A stretch of DNA of 18,543 bases from Candidatus Puniceispirillum sp. (lineage in GTDB: Bacteria > Pseudomonadota > Alphaproteobacteria > Puniceispirillales > Puniceispirillaceae), in contig JABJBD010000185.1 of assembly GCA_018668795.1 (NCBI GenBank), positions 1 to 18,543 on the forward strand, written 5' to 3'. How positions within the stretch are numbered: the stretch's first letter is position 1; each line of letters starts with the position of its first letter. This document shows, one piece after another, positions 1 through 7,989 of this stretch. The notes under the pieces were generated by a model that was not told where the DNA came from, searched no databases, and worked only from the letters and a program-made list of their open reading frames with translations. Position numbers and translations under genes: made by a program.

Positions 1-557
1 AAAGCCTGTAACCACCGATGTAAATCTGGCCATGCCTGCGCATCAAACCATTCAATATCAGCAATACGAAATTGCCTCAAAAAGGGCAGACTTGCAAAAT
101 CAAGCAATCCCATTTTGGCACCCGACAAAGCAGGTTGCCTAGACAAAATCTTATCAAGCTCGGTAATAAACACAATGCCCGCATCACGATGCGTCAGGGC
201 CGCATCAACGTCATAACGGCTGGCATATTTGTAGCGGTCAAGATCGGTCTTGAACGAGCCATCCAGCCGATCAAAGAATTGTGAAACATAAGCAGGGTTT
301 TCATACCAAACATTCAACCATCCATCAGGATCATTACGCCCTAATGCCCAAAACATGATCTCACGGCTTTCTTCCAGGACCTTGCCATCATCACATTGCA
401 AAACAGGCACTGTCGCCTTTGGTGAGACCGAAATAAACACATCTGGCTTATCACGTAACAGAATTTCACGAAGCTCGACTTGTTGTTGGCTAGAAACGAT
501 GGCCAACCGTGCACGCATAGCATAGGGGCAACGCCTAAAACTCCAAAGAATAGGCAT
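1..557 (-). CDS. Glutathione S-transferase family protein (3' part beyond window edge)
   Basis: About 185 N-terminal residues are visible and the gene runs off the left edge. The start has the thioredoxin-fold opening of glutathione S-transferases, with SFRRCPYAMRAR at about residues 6-17 (possible active Cys10). It is followed by the cis-proline region PKATVPVL near residue 48 and the glutathione-contacting acidic/serine pair in LEESREIM. A helical C-terminal domain follows. GSTs of this type conjugate or reduce substrates with glutathione in the cytosol; the substrate here cannot be told. Three consecutive ATGs lie at 563, 560 and 557. An AAAGGA at 565-570 gives the best spacing (7 bases) to the ATG at 557, so that start was chosen. 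The gene lies 25 bases downstream of the HugZ-like gene on the same strand, so the two may be co-transcribed. Family assignment is firm; function is not. Confidence 0.85.
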   Translation of the reverse strand, partial: MPILWSFRRCPYAMRARLAIVSSQQQVELREILLRDKPDVFISVSPKATVPVLQCDDGKVLEESREIMFWALGRNDPDGWLNVWYENPAYVSQFFDRLDGSFKTDLDRYKYASRYDVDAALTHRDAGIVFITELDKILSRQPALSGAKMGLLDFASLPFLRQFRIADIEWFDAQAWPDLHRWLQA

Positions 558-582
558 CATCATTTCCTTTGCTCTATTCCAA

Positions 583-1089
583 TTATGCACTGCGCAAGTG
601 CGAAACAATTTCAAAATTTGCCCCTTGCACTTCAAAGGCTTTGGCAAACCCTAACACAAGAACACCCGAAAATGGCTCAAGTCTTAGCATATGAAAATCG
701 GCAAAGTCACGGATCAAGCCCATAGTCGAACCAAAAGCAGCTTCAAACTTATCGCAAAGCAAAGGAAAACTGGCATCATCGCGCGCAATTTCAACAATAT
801 GCGCCGTAAATTTCAATCGGTGCCTTGCCCATATATTTTGGGCGTCAGACTCGTCTTGACATAACATGAACTGCGCTTTTTTTGTTTCAAGCAATACACG
901 AGTATGTTTTGATAAATGACTAGAATATATATATAAATAATTATAATGCCTGATAAAAGGTGCTGTGCCAATTTCAGGTATCTTATCCGCCAGAGAGGTT
1001 GTTACAATCAGACTCTTACAGTTCAACAAACGATCTCGATCACGCTTGATTCCAGCATGATCTAATGCGGGCATTTCATTTTTGTCCAT
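583..1089 (-). CDS. HugZ/HutZ-like pyridoxamine 5'-phosphate oxidase-fold protein
   Basis: This 168-residue protein resembles the HugZ/HutZ haem-utilisation branch of the split-barrel FMN-binding (pyridoxamine 5'-phosphate oxidase-like) family. The visible signs are the strand pattern in YLYIYSSHLSKHTRVLLE and AQFMLCQDE (about residues 51-81) and the family-like segment DFHMLRLEPFSGVLVLGFAKAF (about 131-152, written in part here). HutZ-type enzymes degrade haem with iron release, but some relatives bind flavin instead, so activity cannot be assigned. A histidine sits near the C terminus (about residue 164), a region where HutZ carries its haem ligand; whether it corresponds is inference. A GTG at 1095 would add two residues, but GAGG at 1095-1098 is 5 bases before the ATG at 1089 and overlaps that GTG, which favours the ATG. 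No haem transport genes are nearby. Confidence 0.75.
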   Translation of the reverse strand: MDKNEMPALDHAGIKRDRDRLLNCKSLIVTTSLADKIPEIGTAPFIRHYNYLYIYSSHLSKHTRVLLETKKAQFMLCQDESDAQNIWARHRLKFTAHIVEIARDDASFPLLCDKFEAAFGSTMGLIRDFADFHMLRLEPFSGVLVLGFAKAFEVQGANFEIVSHLRSA

Positions 1090-1094
1090 TATCA

Positions 1095-1098
1095 CCTC
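1095..1098 (-). promoter_or_regulatory. Ribosome binding site deciding the HugZ-like start
   Basis: GAGG on the minus strand lies 5 bases before the ATG at 1089 and overlaps the alternative GTG at 1095, supporting the shorter protein. Confidence 0.55.
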
Positions 1099-1180
1099 AT
1101 TCGCATTGCAAAAATTTTACCTTGCCGCAAAAGACAGACGCACCTTACCATCTCCCTAGCTGGATTTCCACGTGCACTTA

Positions 1181-1186
1181 TATAAT
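1181..1186 (+). promoter_or_regulatory. Possible -10 element upstream of the FrnE-like gene
   Basis: A perfect TATAAT lies 26 bases before the chosen ATG at 1213, inside the short divergent gap between the HugZ-like and FrnE-like genes. No convincing -35 hexamer is seen 16-18 bases upstream, so this is a weak call based on one hexamer in an AT-rich patch. Confidence 0.3.
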
Positions 1187-1212
1187 TGAGGGCAACCTTT
1201 GAGGCATTATCA

Positions 1213-1866
1213 ATGACTGAAATGACCAACATGTCCACCATGTCCAACAAGACCGTCCATGTTGATGTGGAAATATACGCAGACATTGTCTGTCCTTGGT
1301 GTTTTATTGGCAAACGTCGCCTTGATGCTGCCTTTGCAAGACGACCTCATATTACCCCACACTATATTTGGCGTTGTTTTTTACTTAATCCAAACATGCC
1401 TACCGACGGTATGAACCGTCAGGCCTATTTACATGCCAAATTTGGGGACTCAGCGCAGGCGGTCTATGGTCGCATCGCCGAAGCTGGACTTGATACAGGC
1501 ATCAATTTTAATTTTGATGTCATTAGCAAAACCCCCAACAGCCGAAATGCGCATAAATTACTGCTGGCAGCTGGGTCAAATAGCCAAGCTCTCAGTGAAA
1601 GACTATATTCTGCCTATTTCATTGAGGGGCTGGATATTGGCGATAGTGATGTTCTAGATCGAATCGCCATTGATACAGGGATGACCGACCTGATTAAAAC
1701 ACGGCATGACGTTAGCTATGACCAACAGCTTGAAAATGATCTTTCAAAGGCTCGTCGGCTAAATATGGATGGCGTTCCTTATTTTATTTTTGGCGGCGCA
1801 TATGCCATTGCTGGCGCACATGAAGCCGATCACTTACTGCCTGCCATTGACGCAACCGCCAGCTAA
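1213..1866 (+). CDS. FrnE-like DsbA-family thiol oxidoreductase
   Basis: The 217-residue product has a thioredoxin-fold start, VDVEIYADIVCPWCFIGKRR, with the CPWC redox centre at residues 27-30. A C-terminal GVPYFIF carries the cis-proline that faces the active site in this family. These are hallmarks of the FrnE / 2-hydroxychromene-2-carboxylate isomerase-like DsbA branch. No signal peptide is seen, so it probably acts in the cytoplasm, possibly in thiol stress; members with only one active cysteine are isomerases, and the two cysteines here favour redox chemistry. A TTG at 1186 would extend it by nine residues, but GAGG at about 1201-1204 sits 8 bases before the ATG at 1213, so that start is preferred. 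It converges with mfd across only 17 bases. Confidence 0.85.
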   Translation: MTEMTNMSTMSNKTVHVDVEIYADIVCPWCFIGKRRLDAAFARRPHITPHYIWRCFLLNPNMPTDGMNRQAYLHAKFGDSAQAVYGRIAEAGLDTGINFNFDVISKTPNSRNAHKLLLAAGSNSQALSERLYSAYFIEGLDIGDSDVLDRIAIDTGMTDLIKTRHDVSYDQQLENDLSKARRLNMDGVPYFIFGGAYAIAGAHEADHLLPAIDATAS

Positions 1867-1883
1867 TGATGCTTGTTAATCAT

Positions 1884-4800
1884 TTATAGAAGGGCAACCA
1901 ACTCCTGCACAATCCCTTTGCATACTGGTGCACGTCCAGAAGCTTGCGGCAAGGTCTGTTTGATAATCAATTTATGATTCCCGCGAAGCTGCACTCTTCC
2001 CTGCTGGGCTGCGATCCAGCCAACAAGCTGTTCAGGATTGGCAAATATGTTATCCCGAAATCCAATAGAAAGCCCTTTTGGCCCTGCATCAATTTTTTCG
2101 ACATTCGACAATTTACATAATTGTTTGAGTTCGATCACTGCAAATAGATTACGCACAGAATCTGGCATGGCGCCAAACCGATCGACAAGTTCCGCCAGAA
2201 TCGCATCAATATCTGACATATCGTTCAGTCCGGCAATTCGCCTATATAGCGATAATCGCACAGTCAAATCAGGCACATAGGCCTCGGGTATTCGCACTTC
2301 CAGACCAAGGTTAATCTGCGGCGTCCATTCGATCACCGTATTTTCACCCTCTTGGTCATCACCTGCTTTGGCCGCATCGACCGCTTGGCGCAACATTTCC
2401 TGATATAATTCCACACCGACTTCGCGCACATGCCCTGATTGCTCGTCACCTAGCAGATTGCCTGCACCGCGAATATCCATATCATAAGATGCCAGCGTAA
2501 ATCCGGCACCTAGGGTATCAAGTGTCTGCATAACTTCCAGCCGACGCCGCGCTTGTGGCGTCAGAATACGGTTTGGATCCGAAGTCAAATAAGCATAGGC
2601 ACGTTGCCGCCCTCGCCCAACGCGTCCACGTAGCTGGTAAAGCTGTGAAAGACCAAACATATCAGCACGATGAATAATCATTGTATTTGCCGATGGAATG
2701 TCGATGCCAGACTCAACGATATTGGTCGATAGCAGAATATCAGCTTCACCATCAGCGAATTTTGTCATCACATCATCTAACTCAGCCGCTGGCATTCGGC
2801 CATGCGCCGACAAAATGCGCGCATCAGGCACTAGTTTGCGAACGCGGTCATAAACCCGTTGCAGATCATCAATTCGCGGACATACGACAAATATTTGACC
2901 GCCTCGGAATGTTTCACGAAGAATCGCCTCACGCAGAACAACACCGTCCCATGGTCCGACAAAGGTTCGCACAGCCAACCTATCGACTGGCGGTGTTGCG
3001 ATTAACGACATTTCACGAACGCCAGAAAGTGCCATCTGCAAGGTACGCGGGATAGGCGTTGCTGATAAAGTCAGCACATGAATGTCACCTCGCATTTCCT
3101 TGAGACGCTCTTTCTGGCCAACACCAAAATGCTGTTCTTCATCAACAATCAGCAATCCAAGATTGTTGAATGACAATGATTTAGCCAGCAAAGCATGTGT
3201 ACCGATAACAACCTGCACATCGCCAGACGCAAGATCCTCTTTAATCTGCTTGGCATCACTTGGGGACGTCATGCGTGATAACACGCCAAGCTTAAGCGGG
3301 AAACCGGCAAATCGTTCGGCAAATTGTTTACCATGCTGACGCGCCAACAAGGTTGTTGGTGCCACCAACGCAACTTGATACCCTGCCATTGCCACAATAA
3401 ATGCCGCCCGTAATGCAACTTCTGTTTTGCCAAAACCAACATCACCACAGATCAGCCGATCACTCGCCTTGCCTGATGCAAGATCATCAACCACATCTTG
3501 AATGGCATTAAGCTGGTCATCCGTTTCGACAAAGCTAAAACGGTCACAAAATTCGGCAAATAGCCCGTCAGTCGCAACCAGTGGTTCCGCATTGGCAGTA
3601 TGACGTTGCGCTGCAATCTTAATCAACTGCTCTGCCATAATTCGCACGCGTCCCTTGATACGTGCAACGCGCGCCTGCCATGCAACACCACCAAGCTTGT
3701 CTAGCTGTGAGTCACCGCCCCCACTGCCATAACGTGAAAGTAATTCAATATTCTCAACCGGAAGATAAAGCTTATCTCCACCATTATAAACAAGATGCAG
3801 GCAATCATGATCGCCGCCAGCACTATTGATGGTAACTAAGCCGTCATAGCGGCCTATGCCATGTTCGGCATGCACAACCAGATCACCTGTTTCAAGCGCA
3901 CTGACCTCACGCAAGAAGTCATCCCCCTTGCCACGCTTTGATTGTGGCCGTGACAAACGTTGGCCAAATATATCTGCCTCAGCGATAACCAGAATATTGT
4001 CACTTTGAAAACCAGCATCAAGAGACCAGATGATAATATGAATACCACCTACCTTTGCACTGTCTAACCTGTTAATTCGTGCAACGCACCCTGCCCCCAT
4101 CTGCTCGCTAATCAATTCATCTAGACGGACAGCCGCGCCTTCACTGGCCGCAGCTATAACAATCGGACGTCGCTGACCAGCCTGCTCAGCACGCATGGCT
4201 TCTACGGCCTCTACCACTGCGCTCTGGCCGCTGGCCAGTGCTGAGGGGAAGGTTAACCCTGGACGCCCACCAGCATCCACATGCTTGCCGCCGCCATCAG
4301 GCGCAGCAAAGCGTTGCAAACTACATACACGCTGTTCTGCTGAAAGACGTTCCAATTCATCCGCACCCAGATAAAGAGCCTTATTATCAAGCGGCCGATA
4401 GGGACTGCTTCCGTCATCGCTATTATCAGCACGCGCCTCATAAAAATCTGCAATCTGCTCAAAACGTGCCGCGCTTGCTGCTTGTGCTTCATGATCAAGA
4501 ATGATCGGCCAGTCTGGGCAATAATCGGTCAGCCGAGACATTTCCGGATGGAACAAAGGCAACCAATGTTCGATACCCGGATGCATGCGTTCTGCCGAGA
4601 CTGACTCATACAATGCATCGCGGCTTGCCGTGGCACCAAATTGAGCCAGATAGCTGGTACGAAACCGCTCAACAGTTTGACTGTCCAGTCGAAATTCAGC
4701 CACAGGATGTAAAGTCAAACTTTCTACTTTATCAATGCTACGCTGGCTCGACGCATCAAAGCTTCGCATTATCTCAATCTCATCACCAAAGAAATCAAGG

Positions 4801-5339
4801 CGAATGGGATTAGAATGGCCTGGTGGAAACACATCAACAATACCACCACGAACGGCAAACTCGCCTGTTTCCCGCACCGTGTCAGTCCGGAGATACGCAT
4901 TATTGACCAGAAACGTCGCCAGCACCGAAGGCTCAATTGTTTGTCCAACAGTTATGTGAAGCGAACTTTCTGCAAAATAGCTTTGCGGTGGCACCCTTTG
5001 AAGAAAGGCATTTACCGTTGTCAGCACAATGGTATTTTCGGTTAATTCTGCCTGTGAAGACGCCAACCTTGCCAAAGCTTCAATCCGTTGCCCTACCAGC
5101 GCGCCTTGGGGGGATAACCGGTCATAGGGAAGACAATCCCACGCCGGAAACACCAAAATATTTAATGATGGTGCCAAACGAACCAAGGCATCGCGCATCA
5201 AAGCCAGTCTTGCATCATCACGTGCCACATATAAAATGCGGCCATTGGCTTCGGCAAGCGTGGCCACTGCCAACATATGCGCACCGTCAGGACAGCCCCA
5301 TAAAGAGCTATCTAAATCTATCTTATTTAGAAAATTCAT
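1884..5339 (-). CDS. mfd: Transcription-repair coupling factor Mfd
   Basis: Mfd removes RNA polymerase stalled at DNA lesions and recruits UvrA for nucleotide excision repair. The product is 1151 residues, the usual full length. An N-terminal UvrB-homology region without Walker A covers about residues 1-350. The RNA-polymerase-interaction domain starts near LETGDLVVHAEHGIGRYDG (about 483-501). The translocase follows with Walker A GDVGFGKT (632-639), LLIVDEEQHFGVGQKER including DEEQ (about 733-736), and SATPIPRTL. The translocation-in-RecG region (about 975-1010, GDEQSGHVREVG) comes next, then a C-terminal D7-like domain. It begins 7 bases after the sdhE stop, so the two are very likely co-transcribed; the Shine-Dalgarno is weak, which suggests translational coupling. 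Nothing is truncated. Identity is certain from domain order. Confidence 0.98.
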   Translation of the reverse strand: MNFLNKIDLDSSLWGCPDGAHMLAVATLAEANGRILYVARDDARLALMRDALVRLAPSLNILVFPAWDCLPYDRLSPQGALVGQRIEALARLASSQAELTENTIVLTTVNAFLQRVPPQSYFAESSLHITVGQTIEPSVLATFLVNNAYLRTDTVRETGEFAVRGGIVDVFPPGHSNPIRLDFFGDEIEIMRSFDASSQRSIDKVESLTLHPVAEFRLDSQTVERFRTSYLAQFGATASRDALYESVSAERMHPGIEHWLPLFHPEMSRLTDYCPDWPIILDHEAQAASAARFEQIADFYEARADNSDDGSSPYRPLDNKALYLGADELERLSAEQRVCSLQRFAAPDGGGKHVDAGGRPGLTFPSALASGQSAVVEAVEAMRAEQAGQRRPIVIAAASEGAAVRLDELISEQMGAGCVARINRLDSAKVGGIHIIIWSLDAGFQSDNILVIAEADIFGQRLSRPQSKRGKGDDFLREVSALETGDLVVHAEHGIGRYDGLVTINSAGGDHDCLHLVYNGGDKLYLPVENIELLSRYGSGGGDSQLDKLGGVAWQARVARIKGRVRIMAEQLIKIAAQRHTANAEPLVATDGLFAEFCDRFSFVETDDQLNAIQDVVDDLASGKASDRLICGDVGFGKTEVALRAAFIVAMAGYQVALVAPTTLLARQHGKQFAERFAGFPLKLGVLSRMTSPSDAKQIKEDLASGDVQVVIGTHALLAKSLSFNNLGLLIVDEEQHFGVGQKERLKEMRGDIHVLTLSATPIPRTLQMALSGVREMSLIATPPVDRLAVRTFVGPWDGVVLREAILRETFRGGQIFVVCPRIDDLQRVYDRVRKLVPDARILSAHGRMPAAELDDVMTKFADGEADILLSTNIVESGIDIPSANTMIIHRADMFGLSQLYQLRGRVGRGRQRAYAYLTSDPNRILTPQARRRLEVMQTLDTLGAGFTLASYDMDIRGAGNLLGDEQSGHVREVGVELYQEMLRQAVDAAKAGDDQEGENTVIEWTPQINLGLEVRIPEAYVPDLTVRLSLYRRIAGLNDMSDIDAILAELVDRFGAMPDSVRNLFAVIELKQLCKLSNVEKIDAGPKGLSIGFRDNIFANPEQLVGWIAAQQGRVQLRGNHKLIIKQTLPQASGRAPVCKGIVQELVALL

Positions 5340-5346
5340 TTACTTA

Positions 5347-5610
5347 CTATGCTTTTTTAAACTTTTTAATAAGCTGGAAAACGCGCGTATCATATTGTGG
5401 TGGGACAGGTTCCTTTCCCATCACCCATGCGTAGATAATTGGATCCCCGACATCAAGCAAAGCTTCAAAATCATCAAGTTCATCATCGTTTAAATCTGGC
5501 AAATACGCCTTGGCAAAATGCCCCAGCAACAGATCTGTCTCTTTCATACCAGTATAGCTGGCCTGATAAATCAGACGACGAGCGCGATTGGAAAGCATTT
5601 CTGATGACAT
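5347..5610 (-). CDS. sdhE: Succinate dehydrogenase assembly factor SdhE
   Basis: A small helical cytosolic protein (87 residues from this start) of the SdhE/SDHAF2 (DUF339) family, which promotes covalent attachment of FAD to the succinate dehydrogenase flavoprotein. Family signatures are RRLIYQASYTGMKETDLLLG (residues 11-30), FAKAYLPDLNDDELDDFEALL and the late YAWVMG. The family's conserved RGxxE motif here reads TGMKE (about residues 21-25): the glycine and glutamate are kept but the arginine is threonine. The ATG at 5610 was chosen; a GTG at 5625 preceded by GGAAC would add five residues and is a real alternative. sdhE next to mfd and divergent from recG is a recurrent alphaproteobacterial arrangement. 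Family confidence is high, exact start moderate. Confidence 0.92.
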   Translation of the reverse strand: MSSEMLSNRARRLIYQASYTGMKETDLLLGHFAKAYLPDLNDDELDDFEALLDVGDPIIYAWVMGKEPVPPQYDTRVFQLIKKFKKA

Positions 5611-5758
5611 CTTAAACTCACTCACTTGTTCCGGACGGAATCATTTAGTACACGCACATGCCATAGCATGAAACACGCATGCACTGCAAAGCCTTGCACA
5701 GTTTTTCGAGATGGCGTCAGGCCCACATTTATAGATGTATATATGGATGGCATATCTT

Positions 5759-5787
5759 TTGAAACAAGGCGACGAATGCGCTAAGCT
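5759..5787 (+). promoter_or_regulatory. Candidate sigma-70-type promoter for recG
   Basis: TTGAAA at 5759-5764 and TAAGCT at 5782-5787 are separated by 17 bases and lie 45 bases before the recG start. The -35 matches consensus at five of six positions, while the -10 matches poorly (T, A and final T). The sdhE-mfd promoter must lie in the same 207-base divergent gap, but no good minus-strand match was found. Confidence 0.35.
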
Positions 5788-5832
5788 AATGTCACCGGAC
5801 AAAGAAAACGTTCCGGACTAGCAAGGAAAATA

Positions 5833-7923
5833 ATGGTGCATCCAAAGCGACCACAAGAACTGTTTCAGCTTTTCGCAGCAACCACGTCTTTGCCAGGCGT
5901 TGGCGCCAAACTTGCCTCAATTCTGGAAAAGCGGATCGGTAGCTATGTGATCGATGTCTTGCGGCATCTGCCTATTGGCGTTATCGACCGTCGCCAGAAA
6001 CCACCTCTTGACGCTGTTATTGATAGCGCAATAGCCACCTTTGATATTGTCGTCGTCAAGCATGACAAGCCCCCACGTGGCGTTCGTCGGCCATGGCGCG
6101 TTTTTTGCCAGAATGACAGCGGATCAATAGAACTGGTTTTTTTTCATGCGCGTGATGATTACGTCCAGCGGCTTTTACCTGTTGGCGAGCGTCGTATTAT
6201 CAGCGGGCGCACCGAAATTTTCAATAACCGTGTACAAATGGCACACCCTGATTACGTGGTAAAACCAGATGATGTGGCAAGTATGCCCGAGATTGAGCCT
6301 GTCTATCCCCTCACTGCTGGCCTGACACCCAAAGTTCTACGCCGTGCCATAACTGCGGCACTGGCAACCTTGCCGGCTCTGCCTGAATGGATCCCATCTT
6401 CAATCATGGCCAGTCAGAACTGGCCCGATTTTGTCACCGCCATGCGCAGTGTTCATGCACCGCAAAGCGAGGCTGATCTTCTACCAACCAGCCCAGCCCG
6501 TTCACGACTGGCATTTGACGAGTTGTTGGCCAATCAAATCGCACTCACCATGGTTCGTCAACAAGCTGCTGATACGGTGCCGGGACGTATATTCACGGGA
6601 ACAGGTAAGCTATCCACGGCACTTATCGATAGCTTGCCCTTTAGCATGACCAATGCCCAGATTAATGCGATTACCGAAATCAAATCTGATCAGGAAACCG
6701 ATAAACGCATGTTACGGATGCTACAAGGCGATGTTGGCTCTGGTAAAACACTCGTTGCGTTGGCGGCAATGTTGCATGTCGTTGAAAGTGGTGCACAAGC
6801 GGCCTTGCTGGTACCTACCGAAGTGTTGGCACGCCAGCATCATCAAAGCCTGAACAAGATGCTTGAGCCCATTGGCAAAAGCGCTAGCCTATTGCTGGGA
6901 CAGGGGCGAGCCGGAACCGGACGCAAAGATACGCTTACTGGCCTTGCTGATGGCACAATTGATATTGTTGTTGGTACACATGCGCTTTTGTCCGAAAATG
7001 TTGCTTTTGCCGATCTTGGTCTTGCTGTTGTTGATGAACAGCATCGCTTTGGTGTTCGCCAGCGCCTTATTCTGGGGCAAAAGGGGCATGGTGTAGATGT
7101 GCTTGTCATGACAGCCACCCCGATACCACGTAGCCTGGCCATGACCGCCTATGGTGATCTTGAACAATCTAGGCTTGATGAAAAGCCAGCTGGCCGACTG
7201 CCAATTGACACGCGGGTTGTGCCAAATGACCGACTTGGTCAGGTCATTGACGGTATCCAGCGCGCCCTTGATGCTGGCAAACGCGCTTATTGGATATGCC
7301 CACTTGTCGAAGAATCTGACAAGCTTGACATCGCCGCCGCCGAAGAACGCTTTGCCAGTCTCGTTCGCGCTTTACCCACACATCAGGTCGCGCTTGCACA
7401 TGGTAAAATGAAAGCTCCTGAACGTGACAAATCCATGCAGGCATTTCGTGATGGAAACGCCCAGCTTTTGGTCGCGACAACTGTTGTCGAAGTCGGTGTT
7501 GATGTTCCCGAAGCTAGTATAATGATTATTGAGCATGCCGAACGTTTTGGCCTTGCCCAATTACACCAGTTACGTGGCCGTGTTGGACGGGGTACTGACA
7601 AATCAAGCTGTATTTTGCTCTATGCCTCCCCTATCAGCGACACGTCCCGAACAAGACTAACGGTCATGCGCGACACAGAAGATGGGTTCGTCATTGCTGA
7701 AGAGGATTTAAAATTGCGCGGTCCTGGGGAATTTCTGGGGCAACGCCAATCTGGTGTGCCCGAATTCATTCTTGCGGATCTAGGCGCGCATGGCGACCTG
7801 CTTTCCCTTGCCCGCGCCGAAGCACGGCGAATGGCCCCGGATAGCACAGCTTTTGCTCACAGCGATATGTTACTAAGCCTGTTTGAACGCGATAGCGCTG
7901 TGCGCTATCTTGCTGCGGGCTAA
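5833..7923 (+). CDS. recG: ATP-dependent DNA helicase RecG
   Basis: RecG is a superfamily 2 translocase that unwinds Holliday junctions, reverses stalled replication forks and removes R-loops. The 696-residue product is of normal length. A helix-hairpin-like start (TSLPGVGAKLA, residues 18-28) leads into the OB-fold wedge domain (about 60-150). Helicase motifs follow: Walker A GDVGSGKT (299-306), PTEVLARQH, GTHALL, DEQHRFGVRQR (401-411), TATPIPRSLAMT, then the C-terminal motifs VVEVGVDVPEASIM, QLRGRVGRG and LKLRGPGEFLGQRQSG, the last being the RecG/Mfd TRG region. AAGGAA lies about 6 bases before the ATG. It is divergent from sdhE-mfd, which places two mechanistically related translocases back to back, and ends at a hairpin terminator. 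Identity is certain. Confidence 0.98.
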   Translation: MVHPKRPQELFQLFAATTSLPGVGAKLASILEKRIGSYVIDVLRHLPIGVIDRRQKPPLDAVIDSAIATFDIVVVKHDKPPRGVRRPWRVFCQNDSGSIELVFFHARDDYVQRLLPVGERRIISGRTEIFNNRVQMAHPDYVVKPDDVASMPEIEPVYPLTAGLTPKVLRRAITAALATLPALPEWIPSSIMASQNWPDFVTAMRSVHAPQSEADLLPTSPARSRLAFDELLANQIALTMVRQQAADTVPGRIFTGTGKLSTALIDSLPFSMTNAQINAITEIKSDQETDKRMLRMLQGDVGSGKTLVALAAMLHVVESGAQAALLVPTEVLARQHHQSLNKMLEPIGKSASLLLGQGRAGTGRKDTLTGLADGTIDIVVGTHALLSENVAFADLGLAVVDEQHRFGVRQRLILGQKGHGVDVLVMTATPIPRSLAMTAYGDLEQSRLDEKPAGRLPIDTRVVPNDRLGQVIDGIQRALDAGKRAYWICPLVEESDKLDIAAAEERFASLVRALPTHQVALAHGKMKAPERDKSMQAFRDGNAQLLVATTVVEVGVDVPEASIMIIEHAERFGLAQLHQLRGRVGRGTDKSSCILLYASPISDTSRTRLTVMRDTEDGFVIAEEDLKLRGPGEFLGQRQSGVPEFILADLGAHGDLLSLARAEARRMAPDSTAFAHSDMLLSLFERDSAVRYLAAG

Positions 7924-7951
7924 AACCAAAAGACTAAACCCAAGGCAAAAC

Positions 7952-7989
7952 CTAGCCATTATTAAACACAGTGTTTTTGGCTAGTTTTT
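7952..7989. terminator. Bidirectional intrinsic terminator between recG and the DUF502 gene
   Basis: CTAGCCA at 7952-7958 pairs with TGGCTAG at 7978-7984, with an inner AAACA/TGTTT stem (7964-7968 with 7972-7976). TTTTT follows on the plus strand at 7985-7989, fitting termination of recG. Read on the minus strand, the stem is followed by GGTTTT, so it may also serve the convergent DUF502 gene, whose stop codon (7988-7990) abuts it. The stem is only moderately GC-rich and has an asymmetric bulge. Confidence 0.6.

Noticed and set aside
925..946. AT-rich alternating run as a microsatellite or promoter
   Set aside because: It lies inside the HugZ-like reading frame and encodes a plausible Tyr/Ile-rich strand (YNYLYIYSS); the frame is intact.
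1865..1884. AATGAT ... ATCATT inverted repeat between the convergent FrnE-like gene and mfd as a terminator
   Set aside because: The stem is only six A/T-rich pairs with an 8-base loop and no clear T-run outside the coding ends; too weak to call.
4253..4498. Minus-strand open frame within mfd
   Set aside because: It is an out-of-frame shadow of the unbroken mfd gene with no recognisable domain or ribosome site.
6136..6143. T8 run in recG as a slippage site
   Set aside because: It encodes Val-Phe-Phe in a normal place in the OB-fold domain, and eight T in a moderately AT-rich genome is not remarkable.
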